A stretch of DNA of 64,000 nucleotides from Pseudacidovorax sp. RU35E (GTDB lineage Bacteria; Pseudomonadota; Gammaproteobacteria; Burkholderiales; Burkholderiaceae_C): contig NZ_FTMY01000002.1 in assembly GCF_900156165.1 (NCBI RefSeq), forward strand, positions 186,001 through 250,000. The letters are read 5' to 3'. Shown here piece by piece: positions 47,648-56,099 of this stretch. The number at the start of each line of letters is the position of its first letter. Within the stretch, counting starts at the first letter, position 1. Under the pieces are notes generated by a model. That model was given only the letters and a program-made list of their open reading frames with translations. It had not been told where the DNA came from and searched no databases. Made by a program: the position numbers and the translations under genes.

Positions 47648-49309
47648 ATGGCCCAGTACGTCTACACCATGAATCGCGTCTCCAAGACCGTGCCGCCCAA
47701 GCGGCAGATCTTGAAGGACATCTCCCTCTCGTTCTTTCCCGGCGCCAAGATCGGCGTGCTCGGCCTCAACGGCTCAGGCAAGTCCTCACTGCTGAAGATC
47801 ATGGCCGGCGTGGACAAGGAGTTCGAAGGCGAGGCCCTGCCGATGGCCGGCCTGTCGATCGGCTACCTCGAGCAGGAGCCCAAGCTCGATCCCGAGCACA
47901 CCGTGCGCGAGGCGATCGAGGAAGCCATGGGCGAAGTGAACAACGCCAAGAAGCGCCTCGAGGAAATCTATGCGGCCTATGCCGAAGAGGACGCGGATTT
48001 CGACGCGCTGGCCGCTGAGCAGGGCCAGCTCGAGGCCGTGATCGCCGCTGCCGGCACCGATTCGGAACACCAGATCGAAATCGCCGCCGACGCGCTGCGG
48101 CTGCCGCCCTGGGACGCCAAGATCGGCCTGCTGTCCGGCGGCGAGAAGCGCCGCGTCGCGCTGTGCCAGCTGCTGCTGTCCAAGCCGGACATGCTGCTGC
48201 TCGACGAACCCACCAACCACCTGGACGCCGAGTCGGTCGAGTGGCTGGAGATCTTCCTGCAGCGGTTCAGCGGCACCGTGGTGGCCATCACCCACGACCG
48301 CTACTTCCTCGACAACGCCGCCGAATGGATCCTGGAACTGGACCGCGGTCGCGGCATTCCGTACAAGGGCAACTACAGCACCTGGCTCGAACAGAAGGGC
48401 GAGCGCCTGGCGCAGGAGCAGAAGAGCGAGGAAGCCCACGCCAAGGCGCTGAAGAAGGAACTCGAGTGGTCGCGCCAGAACCCCAAGGCTCGGCAGGCCA
48501 AGAGCAAGGCGCGTCTGGCCCGCTTCGAGGAACTGTCCGACGTCGACTACCAAAAGCGCAACGAGACCAACGAGATCTTCATTCCCGTCGCTGACCGGCT
48601 GGGCCAGCAGGTCTTCGAATTCAAGGACGTCAGCAAGAGCTTCGGCGACCGCCTGCTGATCGACAAGCTGAGCTTCAGCATCCCGCCGGGCGCGATCGTC
48701 GGCATCATCGGCCCCAATGGCGCAGGCAAGTCCACGCTGTTCAAGCTGATCGCCGGCCGCGAGCAGCCCGACAGCGGCGAAGTCATCGTCGGCCAGACCG
48801 TGAAGATGGCCTTCGTCGACCAGCATCGCGACGAACTGGCCAACGAGAAGACCGTCTGGGAAGACATCTCGGGCGGCCTCGACATCATCAACGTCGGCAA
48901 GTTCCAGATGGCCAGCCGGGCCTATGCGGGCCGCTTCAACTTCAACGGCCAGGATCAGCAGAAGAAGGTCGGCAACCTATCGGGCGGTGAACGTGGCCGT
49001 CTGCACCTGGCCAAGACGCTGATCCAGGGCGGCAACGTCCTCATGCTCGACGAACCGTCGAACGACCTGGACGTGGAAACGCTGCGCGCTCTGGAAGACG
49101 CGCTGCTGGAATACGCCGGCACTGTGCTCGTCATCAGCCACGACCGCTGGTTCCTGGACCGCATCGCCACCCACATCCTGGCGGCGGAAGGCGATTCGCA
49201 ATGGGTGTTCTACAACGGCAACTACCAGGAGTACGAGGCCGACAAGAAGAAGCGCCTGGGCGAAGAGGGCGCCAAGCCCAAGCGCGTGCGCTTCAAGGCG
49301 CTCAAGTAA
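47648..49309 (+). CDS. ettA: Energy-dependent translational throttle EttA (ABC-F ATPase)
   Basis: A 553-residue ABC-F protein with two ABC domains (Walker A GLNGSGKS and GPNGAGKS, signatures LSGGEKRR and LSGGERGR) and the arm and linker regions of EttA. MAQYVYTMNRVSKTVPPKRQ is the characteristic N-terminus, with ATG at 47648. EttA binds the ribosomal E site and gates elongation according to the ATP/ADP ratio. Full length; no anomalies. Confidence 0.97.
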   Translation: MAQYVYTMNRVSKTVPPKRQILKDISLSFFPGAKIGVLGLNGSGKSSLLKIMAGVDKEFEGEALPMAGLSIGYLEQEPKLDPEHTVREAIEEAMGEVNNAKKRLEEIYAAYAEEDADFDALAAEQGQLEAVIAAAGTDSEHQIEIAADALRLPPWDAKIGLLSGGEKRRVALCQLLLSKPDMLLLDEPTNHLDAESVEWLEIFLQRFSGTVVAITHDRYFLDNAAEWILELDRGRGIPYKGNYSTWLEQKGERLAQEQKSEEAHAKALKKELEWSRQNPKARQAKSKARLARFEELSDVDYQKRNETNEIFIPVADRLGQQVFEFKDVSKSFGDRLLIDKLSFSIPPGAIVGIIGPNGAGKSTLFKLIAGREQPDSGEVIVGQTVKMAFVDQHRDELANEKTVWEDISGGLDIINVGKFQMASRAYAGRFNFNGQDQQKKVGNLSGGERGRLHLAKTLIQGGNVLMLDEPSNDLDVETLRALEDALLEYAGTVLVISHDRWFLDRIATHILAAEGDSQWVFYNGNYQEYEADKKKRLGEEGAKPKRVRFKALK

Positions 49310-49315
49310 GGCGAT

Positions 49316-49341
49316 GCGAGGGCGGCAGGCGTGGCCCTCGC
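49316..49341 (+). terminator. Hairpin downstream of ettA
   Basis: GCGAGGGC pairs with GCCCTCGC over a 10-nt loop, 6 nt after the ettA stop. No T-run follows, so termination strength is uncertain. The rest of the 251-bp gap up to 49560 has no recognisable gene or clear sigma-28 or sigma-54 promoter. Confidence 0.5.
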
Positions 49342-49560
49342 GCCGGCCGCTTCATCGTTTGCTCCAGGCGCCGACCCTGCGGGCGGGGGGTGGCGGCTGC
49401 GTCGCGAAAGCGATGAACAGGCGGGTGAAAGACGGCGAACTCGGCGCTATGACGGCGAACCCCGGGTGCCATACTGCCGCAGACCCCACATCGGCACTGG
49501 GCAGTGTCGGCGTGAACCCCGCCCCCGCGTGCCGAGGGCGTCCGGGGCCTGCGATCCGCC

Positions 49561-50583
49561 ATGAGAGACCCCCTTGCGCCGGCCATCGGCGGTTACTTCG
49601 AACTTGAGCTCGGTCCCGGCCGGGGCGTGCCGCATGCCCGCGCGCTGCAGTACCGCTGCGCCCGCGCGGCCTTCCTCGATCTGCTCGTCCGGGGTCGGCC
49701 CACCAACGTGTGGCTGCCCTGGTACCTGTGCGACAGCATGGTCCGAGCCGCGCGGCGCGCGGGCGTCGGCATCCGCCGCTATCGCCTGGACGAGCGGCTG
49801 CATGTGCTGGATGCGGCGCCCGAGGCCGGCGACTGGCTGCTGTGCGTCAACTACTTCGGCCTGTGCGAGCGGGCCGTGACCGATGCGGTGGCGCGCTTCG
49901 GTGCGCACCGGGTGGTCGTCGACAACAGCCAGGCGCTGTTCAGTCCGGCGGGGCCCGCCCTGGCCACGATCTACTCGCCGCGCAAGTTCGTCGGCATTCC
50001 CGATGGCGGCCAGATGGTGACGACGCTTTTCGCGGAGGAGCCCGCCGTGCGGGATACCGGCTCGGTGGAGCATTGCCGCCACCTGCTCGAACGCCTGGCG
50101 GGCGACGTCGAGCGGGGCCACGCGGACTTCACGCGCGCCGAGGAGCGCCTCGACGACGACGGGCCGCCGCTGGCCATGTCCACGCTCACCCGCCGCCTCA
50201 TGGCCGCAATCGACTTCGACCGCGTCCGTCAGGCGCGGACCCGGCATTTCACCCTGCTGCAAAAGGCGCTCGGTCCGAGCAACGGCTTCGACTGGACGCC
50301 TGCGGACGACGCGGCGCCGCTGTGCTACCCCTATGGCCCCGTGGCGCCCGGCATGCGCGAGGCCCTGCGCGAGCAGCGCATCTACACGCCCTGCTATTGG
50401 CCGGAGGTGGCCGCGGATGCAGCGGTCCCTGCCTTCGAGGCCTCGCTGGCCCGCGACACCCTGTTCCTGCCCTGCGACCAGCGCCTCACGGCGGATCAGC
50501 TTTCTCGCCTGATCGACGCCGTCCAGGCGGCCAGCAGGGGCGAGCCCGCACAGCAACGTCCTTCGGCGACCGCCACCCCATGA
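49561..50583 (+). CDS. Compact PLP aminotransferase-like protein (DegT-related)
   Basis: A 340-residue protein that looks like a shortened fold type I aminotransferase. VVVDNSQALFSPAGP carries an Asp (121) where PLP's pyridine nitrogen is bound, and YSPRKFVGIPDGGQMV carries Lys142 as candidate Schiff-base lysine, only 21 residues later (about 30 in typical DegT enzymes). CVNYFG and LPCDQRLT are further family-like blocks. It is the first gene of the rightward island arm and overlaps the ATP-grasp gene by 4 nt. The domain fused to the GT2 protein at 51938 is a degenerate relative. Amination of a sugar or a structural role are both possible. Confidence 0.65.
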   Translation: MRDPLAPAIGGYFELELGPGRGVPHARALQYRCARAAFLDLLVRGRPTNVWLPWYLCDSMVRAARRAGVGIRRYRLDERLHVLDAAPEAGDWLLCVNYFGLCERAVTDAVARFGAHRVVVDNSQALFSPAGPALATIYSPRKFVGIPDGGQMVTTLFAEEPAVRDTGSVEHCRHLLERLAGDVERGHADFTRAEERLDDDGPPLAMSTLTRRLMAAIDFDRVRQARTRHFTLLQKALGPSNGFDWTPADDAAPLCYPYGPVAPGMREALREQRIYTPCYWPEVAADAAVPAFEASLARDTLFLPCDQRLTADQLSRLIDAVQAASRGEPAQQRPSATATP

Positions 50584-51908
50584 GCGCCCCCGAGTCCACC
50601 GTCGCCGCCGGCGGCGCCGTCGCTGACATCGCCAAGGTGGGCGTGCTCGTGTTTCCCGCCGAAGCCGAGAACGCCTTCGAACTGTTCGACGCCCTGCGCT
50701 ATGCCACCCGCCTGCGCGTGTGGGGCGCGTCCAGCCGCCCGGGCTATGCCAACCTGCTGTTTCCGCGACTCAAGGACGACCTGCCCCCGATCTCGGATCC
50801 AGGCTTCCTGGATGCCCTGAACGCCTTCGTGGCCCAGGCCGGCATTTCGCTGATCTTCCCGACGCATGACGACGTTGCCCTGTACCTGGCGGCCCATGCG
50901 GCGCAGATCCGCGCCACCGTGGTGGGATCGGACCTGGCCTGCGCCGAGGTGTGCCGCGAGAAGCGGCGGCTCTACCAAGCCCTCGCCGGCGAAGCCTTCT
51001 GCCCCCGCGTCTTCGGCGAGACCGACCCGGTCGATGAGTGGCCCGTCTTCGCCAAGCCCAACCGCGGCCAGGGCGGCGTGGGCGCCGCGAGGGTCGGGAC
51101 GCCCGCGGAACTGGACCGGCTGCGCAGCGCGGGCGCAGACCTCGTCGTGTCCGAATTCCTCCCGGGAGAGGAGTTCACCGTCGACTGCTTCTCGGACCGG
51201 CACGGCCAGCTTCGCTTTGCGGGACCGCGTTCGCGCGACGTGGTCCGCATGGGCATCGCCTTCGTCTCGCGGGTCGTGCCGCTCGATGCGCAGACCCAGC
51301 AGATCGCCCAGGCGCTGAATGAGCGCTTCCGGCCACGGGGCCTCTGGTTCTTCCAGGTCAAAAGGGACGCGGGAGGCCGGCTCAAGCTGCTGGAGATGTC
51401 CTGCCGCGTCGCCGGCACGATGAGCGTGTACCGGCAGCTCGGTGTCAATCTCCCGTTGCTGGCGGTCTTCGATGCCCTGGGCATGGACGTGCAGGTGCTG
51501 AGGAACGACCTGCCGCTCACCCTGCGCCGGCGCCTGCAGAGCAGCTATGCGACCGACCTGACATTCGACACGGTCTACGTCGACTACGACGACACCGTCA
51601 TCGTCGACGGCCAGGTCAATGCGGTGCTGATGCAGTTCCTCTACGAATGCCGCAACCGGGGTCGCCGGCTCGTGCTCCTGACCAAGCATGCCGGGGACCT
51701 GGCCGCTCACATGCGGGCCTTTCATATCCCCGAGTCCTTGTTCGACCGCATCGATCATCTCGACGCGGCGCAGCGCAAGGTGGACTTCATCACCGACCGC
51801 AACGCCATCCTGATCGACAACCTGTTCGCCGAGCGCCGCGATGCCGCGCGCCATGCCGGCATCGCCGTGTTCGACGTCGATGCCGTACCGGGCCTGCTGG
51901 GCCTTTGA
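50580..51908 (+). CDS. ATP-grasp ligase fused to HAD-type phosphatase domain
   Basis: A 442-residue two-domain protein. Residues about 95-320 resemble CarB-like ATP-grasp ligases (IFPTHDDVALYLA, VFAKPNRGQGGVGAARVG with the ATP-binding lysine, LVVSEFLPGEEFTVDCF, LKLLEMSCRVAGTM with the metal Glu). Residues about 330-440 form a HAD domain with the phosphatase motifs intact: D335-Y-D337-D-T, LLTKH, a lysine in RKVDF, and ILIDNLFAERRDA. Such ATP-grasp domains join a carboxylate to an amine or nucleophile through an acyl-phosphate. The fusion suggests coupled ligation and dephosphorylation of a sugar-acid or amino-sugar intermediate. The substrate is unknown. Confidence 0.75.
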   Translation: MSAPESTVAAGGAVADIAKVGVLVFPAEAENAFELFDALRYATRLRVWGASSRPGYANLLFPRLKDDLPPISDPGFLDALNAFVAQAGISLIFPTHDDVALYLAAHAAQIRATVVGSDLACAEVCREKRRLYQALAGEAFCPRVFGETDPVDEWPVFAKPNRGQGGVGAARVGTPAELDRLRSAGADLVVSEFLPGEEFTVDCFSDRHGQLRFAGPRSRDVVRMGIAFVSRVVPLDAQTQQIAQALNERFRPRGLWFFQVKRDAGGRLKLLEMSCRVAGTMSVYRQLGVNLPLLAVFDALGMDVQVLRNDLPLTLRRRLQSSYATDLTFDTVYVDYDDTVIVDGQVNAVLMQFLYECRNRGRRLVLLTKHAGDLAAHMRAFHIPESLFDRIDHLDAAQRKVDFITDRNAILIDNLFAERRDAARHAGIAVFDVDAVPGLLGL

Positions 51909-51937
51909 GTCGACTCTCGCCAACCTGCCACGCCATC

Positions 51938-54022
51938 ATGAATGAAGAGCTTCCGCTGGTCAGCATCCTCATGGTGACCTACAACCACGCGCCGTACATC
52001 GCGCAGGCCATCCGCAGTTGCCTGTCGCAGCAGACCAGCTTTCCCTTCGAACTGGTGATCTGCGACGACGCCTCGACCGACGGCACCGATCAGATCGTGC
52101 GCGACTTCGCCGCGCAGGATCCCCGGGTGCACTACCTGCAGCAGCCGGTCAACGGACGCGGAGCGAACAACTATCTCGATGGTCTGGGGCACGTGCGCAG
52201 CCGGTACATCGCCTTTTGCGAAGGCGACGACTACTGGAGCACACCGCACAAGCTGGAGAAGCAGGTGCGCTTCCTGGAGGCGAATCCGGACTTCTCCGTC
52301 GCCTGCCACAAGGTCGAGATGCGCTTCGAGCATCGCAGCGACGACGCGCCGAAGCAGTACGTCTACAAGGACTGCAGCGTGGGCGACGAGCGCATGCGCC
52401 AGGGCATCTTCCATGCCGACGAGGCCATCGCCAACTACTACTTCCAGACCAGTTCCTTCGTCTTGCGCTGGCGCTTCCGGGAGGGTCTGCCGGCCTGGTT
52501 CCGCAAGTGGATGATGTTCGACCACGCCCTCATGATGCTGCACGCGGCCGAGGGCAAGATCAAATACTTCGACGAGGCCATGAGCGTCTGGCGGCGCAAC
52601 GACACCGGCTACTCGTGGCTGCAGAACGTCGACAAGGGCGTGTTCTTCCAGAAGGAAGGCTACGGCTGGATCCTGCACTACGAGGAGATGGACAAGTTCT
52701 TCGCCGGCCGATTCCATCTGCAGATCCGGGAGCGGGTGCTGCTGGCCGTGCGGGGCATGATCGCCAACTTCATGGAGACCGGCGACCTGGCCGGCCTGCG
52801 CCGCGTACTGGACGACCACCGGCCCTGGTGGGAGAAGGTGGTGAAGGACAACGCCGCGCTTGCCGAGGCGGTGCGCATGGCGCTGCCTGAGGAGGTGGAA
52901 CGCGTGCCGCCCTGGAGCGCCAGGGCGCCGAAGGCCGAGGCGCCTGCGCTGCCGCATCTGGGCGGCGCCATGGAACTGGGCATCACCAGCATTCCCGAAT
53001 GCGCCGACAGCGTGTGGGCCCACTGGACGCAGGGGCAGGAGCATGCCGGCTTCGCAACGCCGCTGGCGGCGCTGGCCGCTTGGTTGCATGACCGCCGTGT
53101 GCGCCGGCTGTGGTTGCCGTCCATCACCCCGAAGCAGGTCGAGATCGAGCTGCAGCAACTCTGGCTGGGCTACCAGTTCTATCCCGTCGGCGGCGACTTC
53201 GCGCCGGACCCGGGCTTTCTGGCGCACGTGCAGCCGGGCGACGCCGTGCTGACGCAGTCCTGGCTCGGCCGCGCGCCGGGTGGGCCGCTTCGCGAGGCGC
53301 TGGTGGCGCGCCAGGGCTTTCTCTGGATCGACGACCGCTCGCAGGCCCTGTGGCCCGGGCAGCCCAGCGAGGCCGACGTGGCCATCTACAGCGCGCACGA
53401 CGTGCTCGGCGTGCCGGATGGCGGCCTGCTGGTCGGGCCGGGCGTCGCCGCCCTGCAGCCACCGCCTGCCGACGCGGCCGGGCTGGCCGCGCAGCGCCGG
53501 GCGCTGATGCTCGAGCGGCTGGAAGCGCCCGCTAGCGGCGCCACACTCACCGCCCAGGACCGCGCACTTGCCCTTGCGCACCCGCTGCCCGCGGGCGCGA
53601 TGAGCCGGCTGAGCCGGGAGATGCTCGCGCGCATGCCGCTTCCGGCGCTCGTGCAGCGCAGCCAGGACAACTGGCGCCTGCTCACGCATTGGCTGCAGGA
53701 CTGGGCGCTGTGGCCACGCCAGGAGGGCGTGGACTTCGCGCCCGCCTTCTTCCCGATGCTCGTGCCCAGGGGAATGCCGGCGGTCTTCGTCATCACGGCC
53801 CTCAACCGTGACGGCATCGTGTGCCAGACATTTCCATTGGCCCTCAACGAGCGCTACGCCGGCTGCCTGGGCGCCGAGAAGGAAACGCTCGACCGCCTGC
53901 TGTGCCTGCCCTGCGACCATCGCTACGGCGAAGACGACATGCGCCGCATCGCCGGCCAGGTGCGCCGCATCCTGGTGGGCGATTCGGCACTCGGCAGTGC
54001 CGGCGCGCGCTTCATTCCCTAG
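51938..54022 (+). CDS. GT2 glycosyltransferase fused to a degenerate aminotransferase-like domain
   Basis: A 694-residue protein. Residues 6-240 are a GT-A family 2 glycosyltransferase (VSILMVTYNHAPYIAQAI, CDDASTDGTD, AFCEGDDYW with the metal DxD). Residues about 350-690 resemble the protein encoded at 49561: DRSQALW aligns with DNSQALF, YSAHDVLGVPDGGLLV with YSPRKFVGIPDGGQMV, and LPCDHRYGEDD with LPCDQRLTADQ. The candidate PLP lysine is replaced by Asp488, so this half cannot be an active aminotransferase; it may bind substrate or partner with the 49561 protein. It starts 29 nt after the ATP-grasp gene. Confidence 0.8.
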   Translation: MNEELPLVSILMVTYNHAPYIAQAIRSCLSQQTSFPFELVICDDASTDGTDQIVRDFAAQDPRVHYLQQPVNGRGANNYLDGLGHVRSRYIAFCEGDDYWSTPHKLEKQVRFLEANPDFSVACHKVEMRFEHRSDDAPKQYVYKDCSVGDERMRQGIFHADEAIANYYFQTSSFVLRWRFREGLPAWFRKWMMFDHALMMLHAAEGKIKYFDEAMSVWRRNDTGYSWLQNVDKGVFFQKEGYGWILHYEEMDKFFAGRFHLQIRERVLLAVRGMIANFMETGDLAGLRRVLDDHRPWWEKVVKDNAALAEAVRMALPEEVERVPPWSARAPKAEAPALPHLGGAMELGITSIPECADSVWAHWTQGQEHAGFATPLAALAAWLHDRRVRRLWLPSITPKQVEIELQQLWLGYQFYPVGGDFAPDPGFLAHVQPGDAVLTQSWLGRAPGGPLREALVARQGFLWIDDRSQALWPGQPSEADVAIYSAHDVLGVPDGGLLVGPGVAALQPPPADAAGLAAQRRALMLERLEAPASGATLTAQDRALALAHPLPAGAMSRLSREMLARMPLPALVQRSQDNWRLLTHWLQDWALWPRQEGVDFAPAFFPMLVPRGMPAVFVITALNRDGIVCQTFPLALNERYAGCLGAEKETLDRLLCLPCDHRYGEDDMRRIAGQVRRILVGDSALGSAGARFIP

Positions 54023-54093
54023 GGCCATCGCTCGCCCCGATCCCGCCGGCCCCCCTCAATCACCCCATCACCGCCTCGTCCGAAGGAACAACC

Positions 54094-55089
54094 ATGCGTT
54101 TCTGCAACCGGCCCTACGACCACTTCCACATCACCCACAACGGCAAGACCTATTCCTGCGGCTGGGCGTCCAAGCGCATGATCGGGATCTTGTCCGAGCA
54201 GACGGTCGACGAGATCCAGAACGGCCCCGACGTGCAGGCCCTGCGCGACTCCATCGAGGACCAGAGCTTCCGCTACTGCCGCGACACCTCCTGTCCCTAC
54301 ATCAGCAACGACAGCCTGCCCGACCTGTCGCCCGAGGACTTCCGCAAGGAGGTCGACGCGCGGCTGGGCAAGCCGCCGACCAACTTCAACATCGCCTACG
54401 ACTACACCTGCAACCATGCGTGCCCGAGTTGCAGGGACGGACTGTTCAAGACCGATCCGGGCTACCGCGACATGATGGCCCGCATGGAAGAGCAACTGCT
54501 GCCCTACCTGGGCAACGCCAAGTTCCTCGAAGCCAGCGGCAACGGCGACGTGTTCTCCAGCACGTACATGATGAACATGCTGTCCAAGGTCAAACCCGCG
54601 GACAAGAACTGCCTGATCACCCTCGAGACCAATGGCGTGCTCGTCAAACGCAACTGGGAGAAGGTCAGCCATCTGGAGGACTACCAGCTGACGGTGATCG
54701 TGACGCCCAACAGCTACGAGCGGGCCACCTACCAGGAGCTGGCGGGCGGCTTCGACAACCTCGACTTCACGATGGACAGCCTGGACTTCCTGTGCGAGCT
54801 GCGACAGGCCGGGCGCATCAAGAACTTCATCATCACGATGGTGATCCAGCAGGCCAACTTCCGCGAGGTGCCCGCCTTCGTCGAGACGTCGCTGACGCGC
54901 TTCAAGGCCGACCGCGTGCAGCTGCGTCCCATGCTGCCCTGGTTCAAGCTCTTCCACGACAAGAACTTCGCGCTGCGGGACCTGACCAATCCAAAGCATC
55001 CGGACCACGCCGAGTTCGTCCAGGTCATGAACCATCCGATCTGCCAGGACCCGCGCGTCTTCCACTGGTCCGGCAAGATCAGCGCCTGA
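54094..55089 (+). CDS. Radical SAM protein with N-terminal auxiliary cysteine cluster
   Basis: A 331-residue radical SAM enzyme. The SAM cluster motif CNHACPSC (Cys106, Cys110, Cys113) has the canonical CX3CX2C spacing. Upstream, Cys4, Cys22 (SCGW), Cys62 and Cys67 (YCRDTSCPY) look like a SPASM-type auxiliary cluster placed before rather than after the barrel. SASGNGDVFSS-type glycine-rich and TLETNGVL segments fit the partial TIM barrel. The ATG at 54094 has GAAGGAAC upstream. Reaction unknown: it could rearrange, oxidise or crosslink a sugar, lipid carrier or peptide. No short precursor-peptide gene was found nearby. Confidence 0.8.
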   Translation: MRFCNRPYDHFHITHNGKTYSCGWASKRMIGILSEQTVDEIQNGPDVQALRDSIEDQSFRYCRDTSCPYISNDSLPDLSPEDFRKEVDARLGKPPTNFNIAYDYTCNHACPSCRDGLFKTDPGYRDMMARMEEQLLPYLGNAKFLEASGNGDVFSSTYMMNMLSKVKPADKNCLITLETNGVLVKRNWEKVSHLEDYQLTVIVTPNSYERATYQELAGGFDNLDFTMDSLDFLCELRQAGRIKNFIITMVIQQANFREVPAFVETSLTRFKADRVQLRPMLPWFKLFHDKNFALRDLTNPKHPDHAEFVQVMNHPICQDPRVFHWSGKISA

Positions 55090-55102
55090 GAGGGGAGTGC
55101 CG

Positions 55103-56062
55103 ATGCCGCAGTACATCCTGATGGCACCGCTCTCGCGCCTGGGCGTGAAGTTCGGGCGTGAGCTGGCGGGCATGCTGCCGGACGTGGTGGCCGCGGTCGA
55201 CGACCAGCAGGCCGAGGCCACGGTGCACGGCCTTCCGCGCTGGACCAGCGCCCAGTTCGTTGCCCGCGCCCGGAGCCTGGAGGCGCCGGTGGCGCTCGAC
55301 CTGTCGGTGAGCGATCAGGGCCGCGCCTGGGTGGCGGGTCTGGCCCAGGCGGCTGGCGTGCCGGTGGCCACGCTGGATTCCGGCGTGCTCGAACTGGCCC
55401 GTGCCCACAGTGCGGTGCGCCCCGGCGAGACCTTCTCGCCGTGGCTGGCGGATGCGGCCTTCATGGAGACGGTCGCCGCGATCCACGGCGCCACGCTGGT
55501 GGACCCCTACCGGCTGTGGGAGCTCTGGAGCCTGGTGGCCGAGACCGGGACGTTGCCCGGCAGCGTGCTCGAGGTGGGCGTCTGGCGCGGCGGCACGGGC
55601 GCGCTGATGGCACGGCGGATGCAGCTGCTGGGCCAGCACGATCCGATCTACCTGTGCGACACCTTCTACGGTGTGGTCAAGGCGGGCGAGCACGACAACC
55701 ACTACGCCGGCGGCGAGCATGCCGACACCACCCGCTCGCATGTGGAGACGCTGCTGGCCCAACTCGCGCCCGCGGCCAAGCCGCGCCTGCTGGAGGGGAT
55801 CTTTCCGGAACAGACCGGGGCCGAGGTGGCGGACCAGATCTTCCGCCTGGTCCACATCGACGTGGACACCTACCTGTCCGCCCGGGACGTGCTGGACTTC
55901 GTCTGGCCGCGCATGCCCGTGGGCGGCGTGGTCGTGTACGACGACTATGGCTGCGAGGCCTGCGGCGGCATCGTCCGCCATGTGGACGAGCAGCGCGGGC
56001 GGCCGGACCGGTTGGTCGTCCACAACCTCAATGGTCACGCGCTGCTGATCAAGCGCTGCTGA
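55103..56062 (+). CDS. TylF/macrocin-type O-methyltransferase with N-terminal domain
   Basis: A 319-residue methyltransferase. The SAM-binding motif is VLEVGVWRGGTGALMARR (about residues 154-171), followed by IYLCDTFYGVVKAG, and the metal/catalytic block HIDVDTYLSARDVLDFVW, where the acidic cluster matches macrocin O-methyltransferases. The first 110 residues form an extra domain I cannot assign. Start ATG at 55103 follows GAGGGGA. It ends 37 nt before the convergent WbqC-like gene, last of the rightward arm. Confidence 0.85.
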   Translation: MPQYILMAPLSRLGVKFGRELAGMLPDVVAAVDDQQAEATVHGLPRWTSAQFVARARSLEAPVALDLSVSDQGRAWVAGLAQAAGVPVATLDSGVLELARAHSAVRPGETFSPWLADAAFMETVAAIHGATLVDPYRLWELWSLVAETGTLPGSVLEVGVWRGGTGALMARRMQLLGQHDPIYLCDTFYGVVKAGEHDNHYAGGEHADTTRSHVETLLAQLAPAAKPRLLEGIFPEQTGAEVADQIFRLVHIDVDTYLSARDVLDFVWPRMPVGGVVVYDDYGCEACGGIVRHVDEQRGRPDRLVVHNLNGHALLIKRC

Positions 56063-56099
56063 GGGGGCCGCCGGCGGGCGGCTTGCGGCGCGTCGCCGG

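Noticed and set aside
49449-49560. Possible small plus-strand ORF before the PLP-like gene, considered as a radical SAM precursor peptide
   Set aside because: No Shine-Dalgarno, no Cys/Gly motif pattern, and the frame runs into the next gene in another frame.
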